The notes below the pieces were generated by a model that had not been told where the DNA came from, did no database searches, and saw only the letters and a list, made by a program, of their open reading frames with translations. Below are positions 26,384 to 33,017 of a stretch of 33,264 bases of DNA, one piece after another (within the stretch, counting starts at the first letter, position 1; every line of letters starts with the position of its first letter). Made by a program: the position numbers and the translations under genes. The DNA is from Pseudomonas fuscovaginae SE-1. Lineage in GTDB: Bacteria > Pseudomonadota > Gammaproteobacteria > Pseudomonadales > Pseudomonadaceae. The stretch covers positions 1 to 33,264 of the forward strand of contig NZ_AQOH01000002.1 of assembly GCF_000364705.1 (NCBI RefSeq), written 5' to 3'.

Positions 26384-26403
26384 TGCCAAACCCTAAGCAG
26401 GCT

Positions 26404-27063
26404 CTAGGCAGCACGTGGCCTTGTGAAGGTGACTTGGCCAGCCGTATTGAGCCCTTCTGTCCACTTGCGGTCGGTGAAATAGGTGCCCTCCATAATCAAC
26501 CCGTCGCCAGACTCCTTGACGAACACCCTGGCCGCGCCGGTGTGCTGATTCGTGTCGGTTGCTACCGGAACACGGGTGTAGTTGATAAACATGTAGTTGA
26601 GTTCAAGCAGACCAGTCTGATCGCTAGGCCGAACAGACACGCTGATGGTCTTGGACTCGGAGTAGCCGTCAGCCCCTTCGAATTCCATTTTGACGCTGAA
26701 CAGGCGTGCCTTGATCTTGACCTTACCTTCAACAACGTAAAGAGACGATCCGTCCCCCTGACCAAGCCATTTCTGGATGATCCCCCAGTTGGATTGCAGC
26801 TTCATGTCCCATTCCCCGTCAATGGGCGGAAACAGTTTGCAAACGAAAGGAAGCTTACACAGCCAAGAGAACAGAAACGTCTGACCCAAGACGTAGAATA
26901 TAGCTGCGCTAATCCCGACGGCGGATGATACGGGTCGATGAAGATCCTTCAGCGGCCCGGCCAAGAGCGTCGACATGTCGTGATAATGCAATACAAGGAA
27001 AACGCACAGGCATGTGGTGGCAAAGTACCCGAGGGTCTTGGTGATCCCAATGACTTGATACAT
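26404..27063 (-). CDS. cap15: Cap15-like CBASS effector (two TM segments plus beta-barrel)
   Basis: A 219-aa protein. TM1 (about 7-27) and TM2 (about 46-68) are followed by a soluble beta-rich domain (about 77-219). This starts PPIDGEWDMKLQSNW and continues through alternating hydrophobic strands such as GKVKIKARLFSVKMEF and GLLELNYMFINY. This is the layout of the SMODS-associated 2TM/beta-strand effector, Cap15, whose barrel binds the cyclic nucleotide and whose TM part disrupts the inner membrane to abort infection. ATG 27063 follows GAGG. It is the first gene of the CBASS cluster but separated from the synthase by 260 bp. The name is given from architecture and context. Confidence 0.85.
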   Translation of the reverse strand: MYQVIGITKTLGYFATTCLCVFLVLHYHDMSTLLAGPLKDLHRPVSSAVGISAAIFYVLGQTFLFSWLCKLPFVCKLFPPIDGEWDMKLQSNWGIIQKWLGQGDGSSLYVVEGKVKIKARLFSVKMEFEGADGYSESKTISVSVRPSDQTGLLELNYMFINYTRVPVATDTNQHTGAARVFVKESGDGLIMEGTYFTDRKWTEGLNTAGQVTFTRPRAA

Positions 27064-27428
27064 GCCGTTCCTCTATGAGCAGGGGTAGAAGCTTTACCCT
27101 ATACGTTCAGTAGCGGGGTGTACACCCGCGCAATCCCTAGGTACCGGCACGTCGCGAGAGGGATACGAAGCGCGGCAATTGGCATACAGATCAGCATGCG
27201 GCTTGAAGGAAATTCCCGCCGGAGGTCGTTCCGATACTGCTGTGCCCGTAGAACATGTTCACTTTCGTGAGTGGGCCGATCTGGGAGTTGAGTGCGGGCG
27301 AGTAGCTCGAAACGCCGCGCAATATGAGATTCTTGATCACGTCGCTGTCCTTAGCTGCCTGAGGTTAATACGCCTGCATCCTATTCTTGGCACGTCTCAG
27401 AGAAAAGCCACTGACCTATGAATCGCCC
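27064..27428. other. Divergent control region between cap15 and surE
   Basis: About 365 bp that must hold both promoters. The palindrome GGGTGTACACCC (27116-27127) and the near-palindrome AGGGGTAGAAGCTTTACCCT (27081-27100) lie on the cap15 side. TTGATC near 27332 could be a -35 for surE, but no good -10 is seen at the right spacing. No gene is supported. Confidence 0.45.
27116..27127. promoter_or_regulatory. Palindrome upstream of cap15
   Basis: GGGTGTACACCC is a perfect 12-bp palindrome 53 nt before the cap15 start codon. A second, imperfect palindrome (27081-27100, with AAGCTT centre) lies even closer. Both are positioned like operators of the cap15 promoter; a TATAGG -10-like element lies between them on the minus strand. 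Confidence 0.4.
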
Positions 27429-28193
27429 ATGGCTTTTCAGAAATTCCAACGAATCCTCGTCACCAACGACGATGGCATCGATGCGCCTGGCCTGAAGGTT
27501 TTGGAGCAGGTTGCAGCTCAACTGGCCCATGAAGTCTGGGTGGTCGCCCCTCGCTCAGACCAAAGTGGCACATCCCACTCGATCAGCCTCCACGCCCCTC
27601 TGCGCGTCAGCCCGCATGGTGATAAACGTTTCGCTGTGACCGGCACGCCTGGTGATTGCGTAGTGATGGGTGTCCAACACCTGCTGAAGGATGGCAAACC
27701 AGATCTCATTCTGTCCGGTGTCAACCGTGGCGCGAACATGGGGATGGAGACCGTTTTCTCCGGCACCGTAGGCGCTGCTATGACCGGCATGCTTCTGGGC
27801 ATCCGCTCCATTGGTCTGAGCCAGGCCTACTCTGACCAAGCAAACGTGCCTTGGCAGAACGCCTTGGCTCACGCCCCGAAGGTGATTCAGGATCTTTTGG
27901 CCATGGACTGGCCGAGCGACGTCTGCTTGAACGTAAACTTCCCTGACTGCGCTCCTGAAGCGATCCGTCCGCTTAAGGTCACTCGCCAGGGCCTTGGCCC
28001 ACTGAATAACGTCTCGGTACGCACAGAGGTTGACCCACGCGGTTTCGACTACCACTGGATCAAGCTGAACAACGAGCGAGAGTTCGACGAGCCAGGCACG
28101 GAAATGGGCGAGCTCATGGCTGGCCACATCACCGTAACGCCGCTGCAGTTTGAAAGGACTCACACTGGCGCCTACAACAGCGCAACGAAGTAA
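27429..28193 (+). CDS. surE: 5'/3'-nucleotidase SurE, island copy
   Basis: A 254-aa SurE-family phosphatase. Metal-binding NDDG is at 13-16 in RILVTNDDGIDAPG, the conserved SGVNRGANMG carries the second metal-site Asn, and APRSDQSGTSHSIS is the phosphate-contacting segment. SurE enzymes hydrolyse nucleoside 5'- and 3'-monophosphates and short polyphosphate with a divalent metal. ATG 27429 gives the family N-terminus; upstream TTG 27387 is unlikely. It is divergent from the CBASS effector. The housekeeping surE of Pseudomonas lies beside pcm and rpoS, which are absent here, so this is an accessory copy. All active-site elements appear intact. Confidence 0.9.
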   Translation: MAFQKFQRILVTNDDGIDAPGLKVLEQVAAQLAHEVWVVAPRSDQSGTSHSISLHAPLRVSPHGDKRFAVTGTPGDCVVMGVQHLLKDGKPDLILSGVNRGANMGMETVFSGTVGAAMTGMLLGIRSIGLSQAYSDQANVPWQNALAHAPKVIQDLLAMDWPSDVCLNVNFPDCAPEAIRPLKVTRQGLGPLNNVSVRTEVDPRGFDYHWIKLNNEREFDEPGTEMGELMAGHITVTPLQFERTHTGAYNSATK

Positions 28194-28199
28194 CTCAGT

Positions 28200-28234
28200 A
28201 GAAGCGGAGCCGCTCGGCAGCGAGCTCCGCTTCT
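28200..28234. terminator. Hairpin terminator after surE
   Basis: AGAAGCGGAGC at 28200-28210 pairs perfectly with GCTCCGCTTCT at 28224-28234 (11 bp, 13-nt loop). It starts 7 nt after the surE stop codon in the gap before a convergent gene. There is no T tract on the plus side, so it may act with another factor or only stabilise the mRNA end. Confidence 0.5.
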
Positions 28235-28442
28235 AATCCGATCACAATCATGGATGCTCGGCTGCCTCGGTGGCCATCCAGCTTCCGATGCTGGAGCTGG
28301 CCAAAGTCCTACGCACCGAGCTTTCCGCAATGGGTTGAAGGCGGAGCCCCCCGTCCTGGGGCCAATAACAGCGTCGGGTTTGCGAGGCCTGCGAGGCTCA
28401 ACTCAGCAGAGGCCGCTTTGCCAATGGCCCCTGTGGTCGACA

Positions 28443-28730
28443 TCAAACGGAGACGACGGAAACGAGTTCGAAATACTTGAATCGCTTTTTCTTGGCGGCA
28501 GCTCTAGCCTCTTGTTCTGCCACCAGGCTACTCAAAGTATTGGCATCGTAGCTAAAGAGCTCCTCTTCCCCCTCGAACGTTTTGGTCACCCTCAGAGTGA
28601 CTCTAAGCCGTGGGGAGGAAAACTTACGCTGAGCCGGCTTGGTCGTGGCCTTTTCGTCATTACTAACGGTTGGTGGCGAGGAACCGAAAAGCGCGGCACG
28701 CATTTCTTCCTCACTCAGGTTAACAGTCAT
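28443..28730 (-). CDS. Small hypothetical protein of integrative-element type (95 aa)
   Basis: Starts MTVNLSEEEMRAALFGSSPP, with a flexible Lys/Pro-rich middle, a strand-rich SPRLRVTLRVTKTFEGEEE and a charged helical end, EQEARAAAKKKRFKYFEL. GAGAG lies 9 nt before ATG 28730. The pattern recalls a short conserved gene of PAGI-2/clc-type integrative elements, from memory and not verified. No enzymatic motif is present. It is divergent from the XRE regulator at 28952, which could control it. The 28235-28442 interval shows no supported gene, only a short protein-like frame ending at a TGA near 28339. Confidence 0.65.
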   Translation of the reverse strand: MTVNLSEEEMRAALFGSSPPTVSNDEKATTKPAQRKFSSPRLRVTLRVTKTFEGEEELFSYDANTLSSLVAEQEARAAAKKKRFKYFELVSVVSV

Positions 28731-28951
28731 TTAGGTACTCTCATGTGATGCGAGTGCCAGGCATCGCGGCATTGATGATGGCCGCATGGTGCACTGATCG
28801 GTTGCGACATTATGGCGTCGGGCATACCAGTATTTTACGCTGTAAAGCTGCGAGGTATGAGGCTAATGACAGCTCACAATCACTGGCTGTCGGGTGGCTG
28901 TCGTGTTGGGACACAGATGTCAGCGTCATCATCAGCCCCACCTACCCCACG

Positions 28952-29662
28952 ATGGATCACACCATGGAAAACCAAACCTGTTCCGGCCAAGCTCGACTGC
29001 TGACTCTTGAAGAGCTCGCGATTGTCGTGCGCCTCATGAGAGAGGCACTCCAGTGGTCTCAGGAAACCTTAGCTGAGCTGGCCGGCATTCATCCGCGCAC
29101 AATACAGCGCGTCGAAAATGCCAAATCGGCGAGCTTCGATACTCGCCGCGCGCTCGCCCGTGCCTTCGAGTTTGAGGACATCGATGCCTTCAATAAGCCC
29201 TTTGCCATTCCGACCGCTGAAGAGATCCAGGCCGAAAAGGAACGTATTGAGCGCGACTATGTGACTGTACCCGCCCATCCCATCACAACGGGGTATCAGC
29301 TTGCCCAATTGGCCGAGGCCTCCTCACTGGACGTGATCCAGCCTGGCTTCCAGATTAGCCGAGATGCTCATGAGGTTTTTGCCGCGCTCACGGACTATTT
29401 CCGCGAGTACCGGGACTGCGCGAGCGACTATCCAGCACGCGACAAGCTCGCCATCTACGACGAACTGCAGGAAATGATCGACGATTTGCACAAGCAGCAG
29501 GTAGCTGTGCATTACGCGACCCGCGACGTTTACTTGAGAACACGAGGCGAACAGCCAGGGTTGGAACCCATAAAGGCTCAGATTACCTACCTGATCGCCT
29601 TTGAGCGCGGAAAGGCACCCGAGCAGTTTTCAGTACAGAAGAAACCGGACTTTTCATTCTGA
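28952..29662 (+). CDS. XRE-family helix-turn-helix regulator with large C-terminal domain
   Basis: A 236-aa protein. The helix-turn-helix domain (about 17-75) reads LREALQWSQETLAELAGIHP-like through ALQWSQETLAELAGIHPRTI and QRVENAKSASFDTRRALARA. The C-terminal 150 residues are mostly helical, with ALTDYFREYRDCASDYPARD, and are not recognised. Start choice between ATG 28952 and ATG 28964 is uncertain because neither has a good ribosome-binding site. The upstream 221 bp holds a TTTAC-GCT-GTAAA palindrome at 28834-28846. It is probably a regulator of island genes; its partner could be the divergent 95-aa gene. Confidence 0.75.
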   Translation: MDHTMENQTCSGQARLLTLEELAIVVRLMREALQWSQETLAELAGIHPRTIQRVENAKSASFDTRRALARAFEFEDIDAFNKPFAIPTAEEIQAEKERIERDYVTVPAHPITTGYQLAQLAEASSLDVIQPGFQISRDAHEVFAALTDYFREYRDCASDYPARDKLAIYDELQEMIDDLHKQQVAVHYATRDVYLRTRGEQPGLEPIKAQITYLIAFERGKAPEQFSVQKKPDFSF

Positions 29663-29782
29663 CCCTCCGCTATTGGAGATAGTCCCAGGACGCATGATGA
29701 CCATGTTCGGAGTCTGAGGCTTTCCGCTAGCACCCCGTTCAGTTCCAGGGTCGTGCATTGGAATGACACTGACTGATGTCGC

Positions 29783-30421
29783 TCAGTGGCCACTGGACTG
29801 CAGAACCAGCTCTGCGAACTGAACAAGGTTTTCTATCCCGCCCCGTCCCCTCGTCAAAAGATGTCCCGAAATCCCAAGCGTGCGTGGCCCATCTCTGTCG
29901 CAGCGGGGCGAGTCACCGATCATCAGTATTGATGGCGCCCCTGGCAGCACGTACCGATGGGTCTGAACACCCAACGAGTCGCACATGGCTTGGTAGATCA
30001 AAGGTTCAGGCTTGAGGGCGCCGATCTCATAGCTCAAAGCGAATGCGTCCGCAGCAGATAGAAGCCTTTTCACACCTGTGCCGTAGGCTGCAGTAAGGTT
30101 CGAGCAGATGCCGACACGAACACCGGCATCACGGAACATTTCAACGGCTTCGAATCCGTCAGCGAAGGGCACCAGTGATTCAAGCTCATCGGCGAGTGCC
30201 GCCTGGATCACCTCCATACGCTCAGCTGAGATACGTATACCCAACTGCTCAGCAGCCTCACCGATCGAGCAGTTCCAGGTCATCAGGGAGCGAATGTCTT
30301 CGGCGCGAGGAGCACGCCCTTGGCGGGCACCTTCACGCAGGAGCATTCGGTAGGGATGCGTTCGATTCTTGATGTCGAGCAGCGTGCCGAACGCGTCAAA
30401 GATCGCAGCAGACGGAAGCAT
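29783..30421 (-). CDS. HAD-family hydrolase
   Basis: A 212-aa haloacid-dehalogenase-superfamily phosphatase. Motif I is D9-A-F-G-T in IFDAFGTLLD, motif II is GICSNLTAAYG, motif III Lys is in GALKPEPLIYQAM and motif IV is MIGDSPRCDRDG. The second motif-I acid position is Phe11, so the catalytic Asp partner typical of phosphatases (DxD) is missing, as in the DxFGT haloacid dehalogenase type. The substrate is unknown: phosphate ester or small halo-acid. ATG 30421 has TGAGG at 7 nt and is preferred over GTG 30433. It is a separate gene from the cassette to its right. Confidence 0.85.
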   Translation of the reverse strand: MLPSAAIFDAFGTLLDIKNRTHPYRMLLREGARQGRAPRAEDIRSLMTWNCSIGEAAEQLGIRISAERMEVIQAALADELESLVPFADGFEAVEMFRDAGVRVGICSNLTAAYGTGVKRLLSAADAFALSYEIGALKPEPLIYQAMCDSLGVQTHRYVLPGAPSILMIGDSPRCDRDGPRTLGISGHLLTRGRGGIENLVQFAELVLQSSGH

Positions 30422-30487
30422 GGTAGGCCTCACATGATGGATTCATCGACACACGGGCAGTGCGCTTATGCCCCTCTAGGTAGCACC

Positions 30488-30781
30488 TCAGTCTCGATAC
30501 TCCGACACGACTACGTAGTGGTCATTGCCACAGATACTTCTGAACATCTTGAACATACCCTGCGAGCAGACCAACTTGAGAGGTGGTGTGACCACAGTAG
30601 AGCCGTTCTCGGCCTGCCCGGATCGATCATCAAATACCTGCGCCGCATACCTTTCACCAACCCTGGCAGCGTCGACTAGAAACGCGTCGATTAACACGCC
30701 CCAGTCGAGTTCGCGGGCTTTGATCACGACCCAGGGCAGGTCACCTTCTGAGTTGGCGCGCATTAAATTTTCTCGCAGCAT
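30488..30781 (-). CDS. Hypothetical protein, last gene of the metallophosphoesterase cassette (97 aa)
   Basis: The product begins MLRENLMRANSEGDLPWVVI and ends DHYVVVSEYRD. Mixed alpha/beta composition, with one Cys in each of the segments KLVCSQG and RSICGND, and no membrane segment. ATG 30781 lies 6 nt after the stop of the metallophosphoesterase gene (GTG 30787 abuts it directly), so translation is coupled. The family is not recognised. Close coupling suggests a partner, substrate adaptor or immunity-type protein for the enzyme, but nothing in its sequence shows which. Confidence 0.65.
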   Translation of the reverse strand: MLRENLMRANSEGDLPWVVIKARELDWGVLIDAFLVDAARVGERYAAQVFDDRSGQAENGSTVVTPPLKLVCSQGMFKMFRSICGNDHYVVVSEYRD

Positions 30782-30787
30782 ATTCAC

Positions 30788-31516
30788 TCAAATCTCAATC
30801 AGCTTCCAAGGGTCGAACCCGGTGTTTTCTTGGGGGTAGCCTTTTGGGTTTGACACCAGGCGGCAGCCACCTATGACGATATCGACTGCTAGATGTGTGT
30901 GTCCGAAGATCCACGCATCCGCCAGAGGCACCAAGTCATGCCAAGCATTTGCATAAGCCGCGTTCAAGTGCCCTTCGTGTTTGTAACCGATGACCTGAGG
31001 TATAGGGGCATGGTGGGTAACAACGACCGTCCTCCCAGCGAACGGCCTGCTGAGCTCCTCGGCTAGCCAGGCTCGGGTCGCGCGATTCTTGGCGATCAAG
31101 TCGTCTGGCGTGATGCGTCTATACCCCTGTCCACAGCGGATCATTCGGAAGTCGTTCATCTCGTGCCTGGCTACGGATGAAGCCACCGCAAGATTTCCAG
31201 TCGAAGTGAAATCAGTCCAAGCCGTTGCGCAGAGAAAACGGACGCCATCGGCGGTGAAGGTTTCACATTCAAGAATGTGCACGTGCGGCGCCGCCTGGAG
31301 CCTCATTTTCTCAAGGGTGCGATCGAGGTGCCCCGCGTAGAGCTCGTGATTTCCGAGAATGTGAATGACAGGACAGTTGAACATTTGGTTTGCCCATGCG
31401 ACACCTCGATTTTTCGTGTGGATGTCTCCAGCGAGCACTACCAAGTCGGCCTCAACGTCGACGGGGGCGTATGTTTCAAACTCAAGATGGAGGTCTGACA
31501 GGACACGGATCTTCAA
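30788..31516 (-). CDS. Calcineurin-like metallophosphoesterase
   Basis: A 242-aa phosphoesterase. All metal-site motifs are present: DLH in VLSDLHLEFE, GDIH in LVVLAGDIHTKN, GNHE in ILGNHELYAG, THH in VVVTHHAPIP and GHTH in IFGHTHLAVD. Such enzymes cleave phosphomono- or diesters, including cyclic nucleotides and nucleic acid ends. The TTG start at 31516 overlaps the upstream stop codon (TTGA) with GGGG ahead of it; the conserved IRVLSDLH begins 3 residues later, which supports this start. It is the middle gene of a three-gene coupled cassette. The substrate is unknown. Confidence 0.88.
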   Translation of the reverse strand: MKIRVLSDLHLEFETYAPVDVEADLVVLAGDIHTKNRGVAWANQMFNCPVIHILGNHELYAGHLDRTLEKMRLQAAPHVHILECETFTADGVRFLCATAWTDFTSTGNLAVASSVARHEMNDFRMIRCGQGYRRITPDDLIAKNRATRAWLAEELSRPFAGRTVVVTHHAPIPQVIGYKHEGHLNAAYANAWHDLVPLADAWIFGHTHLAVDIVIGGCRLVSNPKGYPQENTGFDPWKLIEI

Positions 31517-31800
31517 TGGACGACCCCATCTACTTTGAATACTTGATCGCTGCTGGCCCAATCACATACGACGTACACGCTGCCAGTGAACGTCCGACAC
31601 AACAGAAAACCTCGTGACTCACAGGCCACCAATATCGCCGACGTCCGGATCATCGCACCCTCTCTGAATCGCGCCTTTGCATCGCCGAAAACAGTACCCA
31701 CAAGCACTGGCGGATAGAAACGAGCAGCACACAGATAGCCAGTAATCGTAATGCCAAAGTCCAGCGCCTGAGCTGCCAAGACCTGTCGCGGCGCTCTCAT
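31513..31800 (-). CDS. Hypothetical protein, first gene of the metallophosphoesterase cassette (95 aa)
   Basis: Opens MRAPRQVLAAQALDFGITIT, with hydrophobic stretches (DFGITITGYLCAARFYPPVL and SVYVVCDW) that look like a small beta-rich fold more than membrane helices. ATG 31800 has a strong GGTGAGG 4 nt upstream; an internal ATG (MIRTSAILVACES) is less well placed. Its stop overlaps the TTG start of the metallophosphoesterase gene. No family is recognised. Confidence 0.65.
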   Translation of the reverse strand: MRAPRQVLAAQALDFGITITGYLCAARFYPPVLVGTVFGDAKARFREGAMIRTSAILVACESRGFLLCRTFTGSVYVVCDWASSDQVFKVDGVVH

Positions 31801-32133
31801 AACCCCTCACCTTTCCAATGTATTTTTCCAGCCTTGCAGCGCTGACTCGTGCTCTCCCCGATGGATTGCATGCCGGTCAGCAGAGCGATGTCGACACCGT
31901 AAGAAACTGAGGCGCAAGAATCTGGCGCCCCTAGGGAGCACCCGAAACACGAATTAGGCCTATATTGAAATCCAACCTAAACGGCTCGCTTGCCCGTGAC
32001 GCTGTAGCACTTGAGCAGGCGGTCACGCGTTCTAAAGGCTGCAGCCGGTAAACCGATCGCCCGAACAGGCACAATATATACTGTCGATTCGGGCATGACA
32101 ACGTGGCTTTATCCTCAATTTTGAGGAAACGAC
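31801..32133. other. Divergent control region before the cassette and the XRE gene
   Basis: About 333 bp between the 95-aa gene (minus) and the XRE gene (plus). TATACT near 32077 is a good -10 for the XRE gene. No gene is seen. The palindrome at 32112-32127 is listed separately. Confidence 0.5.
32112..32127. promoter_or_regulatory. Palindrome covering the Shine-Dalgarno sequence of the XRE gene
   Basis: TCCTCAA-TT-TTGAGGA is a perfect 7-bp inverted repeat. Its right arm contains the GAGGA ribosome-binding site, 6 nt before ATG 32134. It could be the autorepressor operator or an mRNA hairpin that hides the ribosome-binding site. Confidence 0.5.
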
Positions 32134-32595
32134 ATGGCTCTGCGCGACGGCCTGGGTGTTGCTCTAAGGGCGATCAGGTCAACTCATGCCTTGGCTCAAA
32201 CCGATCTCGTCGGCGCAGCTGGGCGGTCGTACGTGCAGCTTCTCGAACAAGGGCGGTCGGATGTCACGCTCGGGAAGTTGGAGTCAATCGGGAAGGCTCT
32301 GGAAATGGATGCGCTGACACTCCTGGTACTGAGCGCGTCTGTTGATAGAGATGAGCCCTTGTCATCGGTGATGCAGCGGATAGAAAAGGAGCTCGCTGCG
32401 TTTCGCGAGGCAGGAGGAATGGAAAATCTCGCGGATCAGATCAACCTAGGGCCGGCTCAAGTGCGTGTGGAGCAGCGTAAATCTCGACGGTCACTTGTCC
32501 AAGAATGCAAAGCTGCCGGCATGACTCAGCGTCAGACTGCTGAGAAATTGCAGCTGGCAAAATCTACGGTGGCTGACTTTTGGAATCAGTCATAG
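32134..32595 (+). CDS. XRE-family regulator with a second C-terminal helix-turn-helix
   Basis: A 153-aa protein. The N-terminal HTH_3-type domain (about 5-65) contains ALAQTDLVGAAGRSYVQLLE and LGKLESIGKALEMDALTLLV. The C-terminal CKAAGMTQRQTAEKLQLAKS and TVADFW form a second helix-turn-helix-like unit (about 127-150). Two DNA-binding heads in a short protein are unusual for XRE repressors. ATG 32134 has GAGGA at 6 nt, inside a palindrome. It is followed after about 54 nt by a 75-aa gene that could be co-transcribed. Confidence 0.85.
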   Translation: MALRDGLGVALRAIRSTHALAQTDLVGAAGRSYVQLLEQGRSDVTLGKLESIGKALEMDALTLLVLSASVDRDEPLSSVMQRIEKELAAFREAGGMENLADQINLGPAQVRVEQRKSRRSLVQECKAAGMTQRQTAEKLQLAKSTVADFWNQS

Positions 32596-32649
32596 CACCT
32601 GGCAGAGAGTGGATGGCACTGGCCTGTTCTCGCGCTTGCTCGGCACCAC

Positions 32650-32877
32650 ATGACTCAACTCAATCCTGCTATGAAGCTGACCATGACCCTATCTGACGCC
32701 GTCTTGGTGTTGCTGTTGGCCGAGCGTATCCATGGCTCTGATGAGGCTATTCGACGCGCGGCCAAGAACGTGGTGAAGAAGCTCCCACGAAGCAAGCGCG
32801 ACATCATTTTTCAGATCGTTGATGCGCAGAACCCACGCCAGTTGATTCAGCATGTCGCGGCGAACCTAGATGACTAA
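32650..32877 (+). CDS. Small hypothetical protein (75 aa)
   Basis: The product starts MTQLNPAMKLTMTLSDAVLV and is largely helical, with basic NVVKKLPRSKRDIIFQIVDA in the middle. No enzymatic motif. Alternative start ATG 32671 would give MKLTMTL. It follows the XRE gene on the same strand, so it may be its transcript partner. A GCTTA-TGCG-TAAGC hairpin (32896-32909) followed by a T run shortly after the stop may terminate the pair. Confidence 0.55.
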   Translation: MTQLNPAMKLTMTLSDAVLVLLLAERIHGSDEAIRRAAKNVVKKLPRSKRDIIFQIVDAQNPRQLIQHVAANLDD

Positions 32878-32895
32878 ATAACTCTGCCGGCGCAG

Positions 32896-32922
32896 GCTTA
32901 TGCGTAAGCTGAACATAATTTT
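32896..32922 (+). terminator. Weak hairpin terminator after the 75-aa gene
   Basis: GCTTA-TGCG-TAAGC forms a 5-bp stem with a 4-nt loop. ATAATTTTT follows within 10 nt. It lies 19 nt after the stop codon. The stem is short, so strength is doubtful. Confidence 0.4.
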
Positions 32923-33017
32923 TCGTACAAGCTTTAAAAACAATAAACCCAAAGCAAATTTTTTAATTTAAAAACACTTTCTCACCGACAATTCAAATAA
33001 GCAAAACCACTTACCAC

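Noticed and set aside
27179..27421. 80-codon plus-strand frame upstream of surE
   Set aside because: No ribosome-binding site, no recognisable protein character, and it occupies the shared promoter region.
28250..28480. Plus-strand frames downstream of surE
   Set aside because: They lack a ribosome-binding site and overlap the 3' end of the better supported minus-strand gene; one protein-like stretch stops near 28339 and is at most a fragment.
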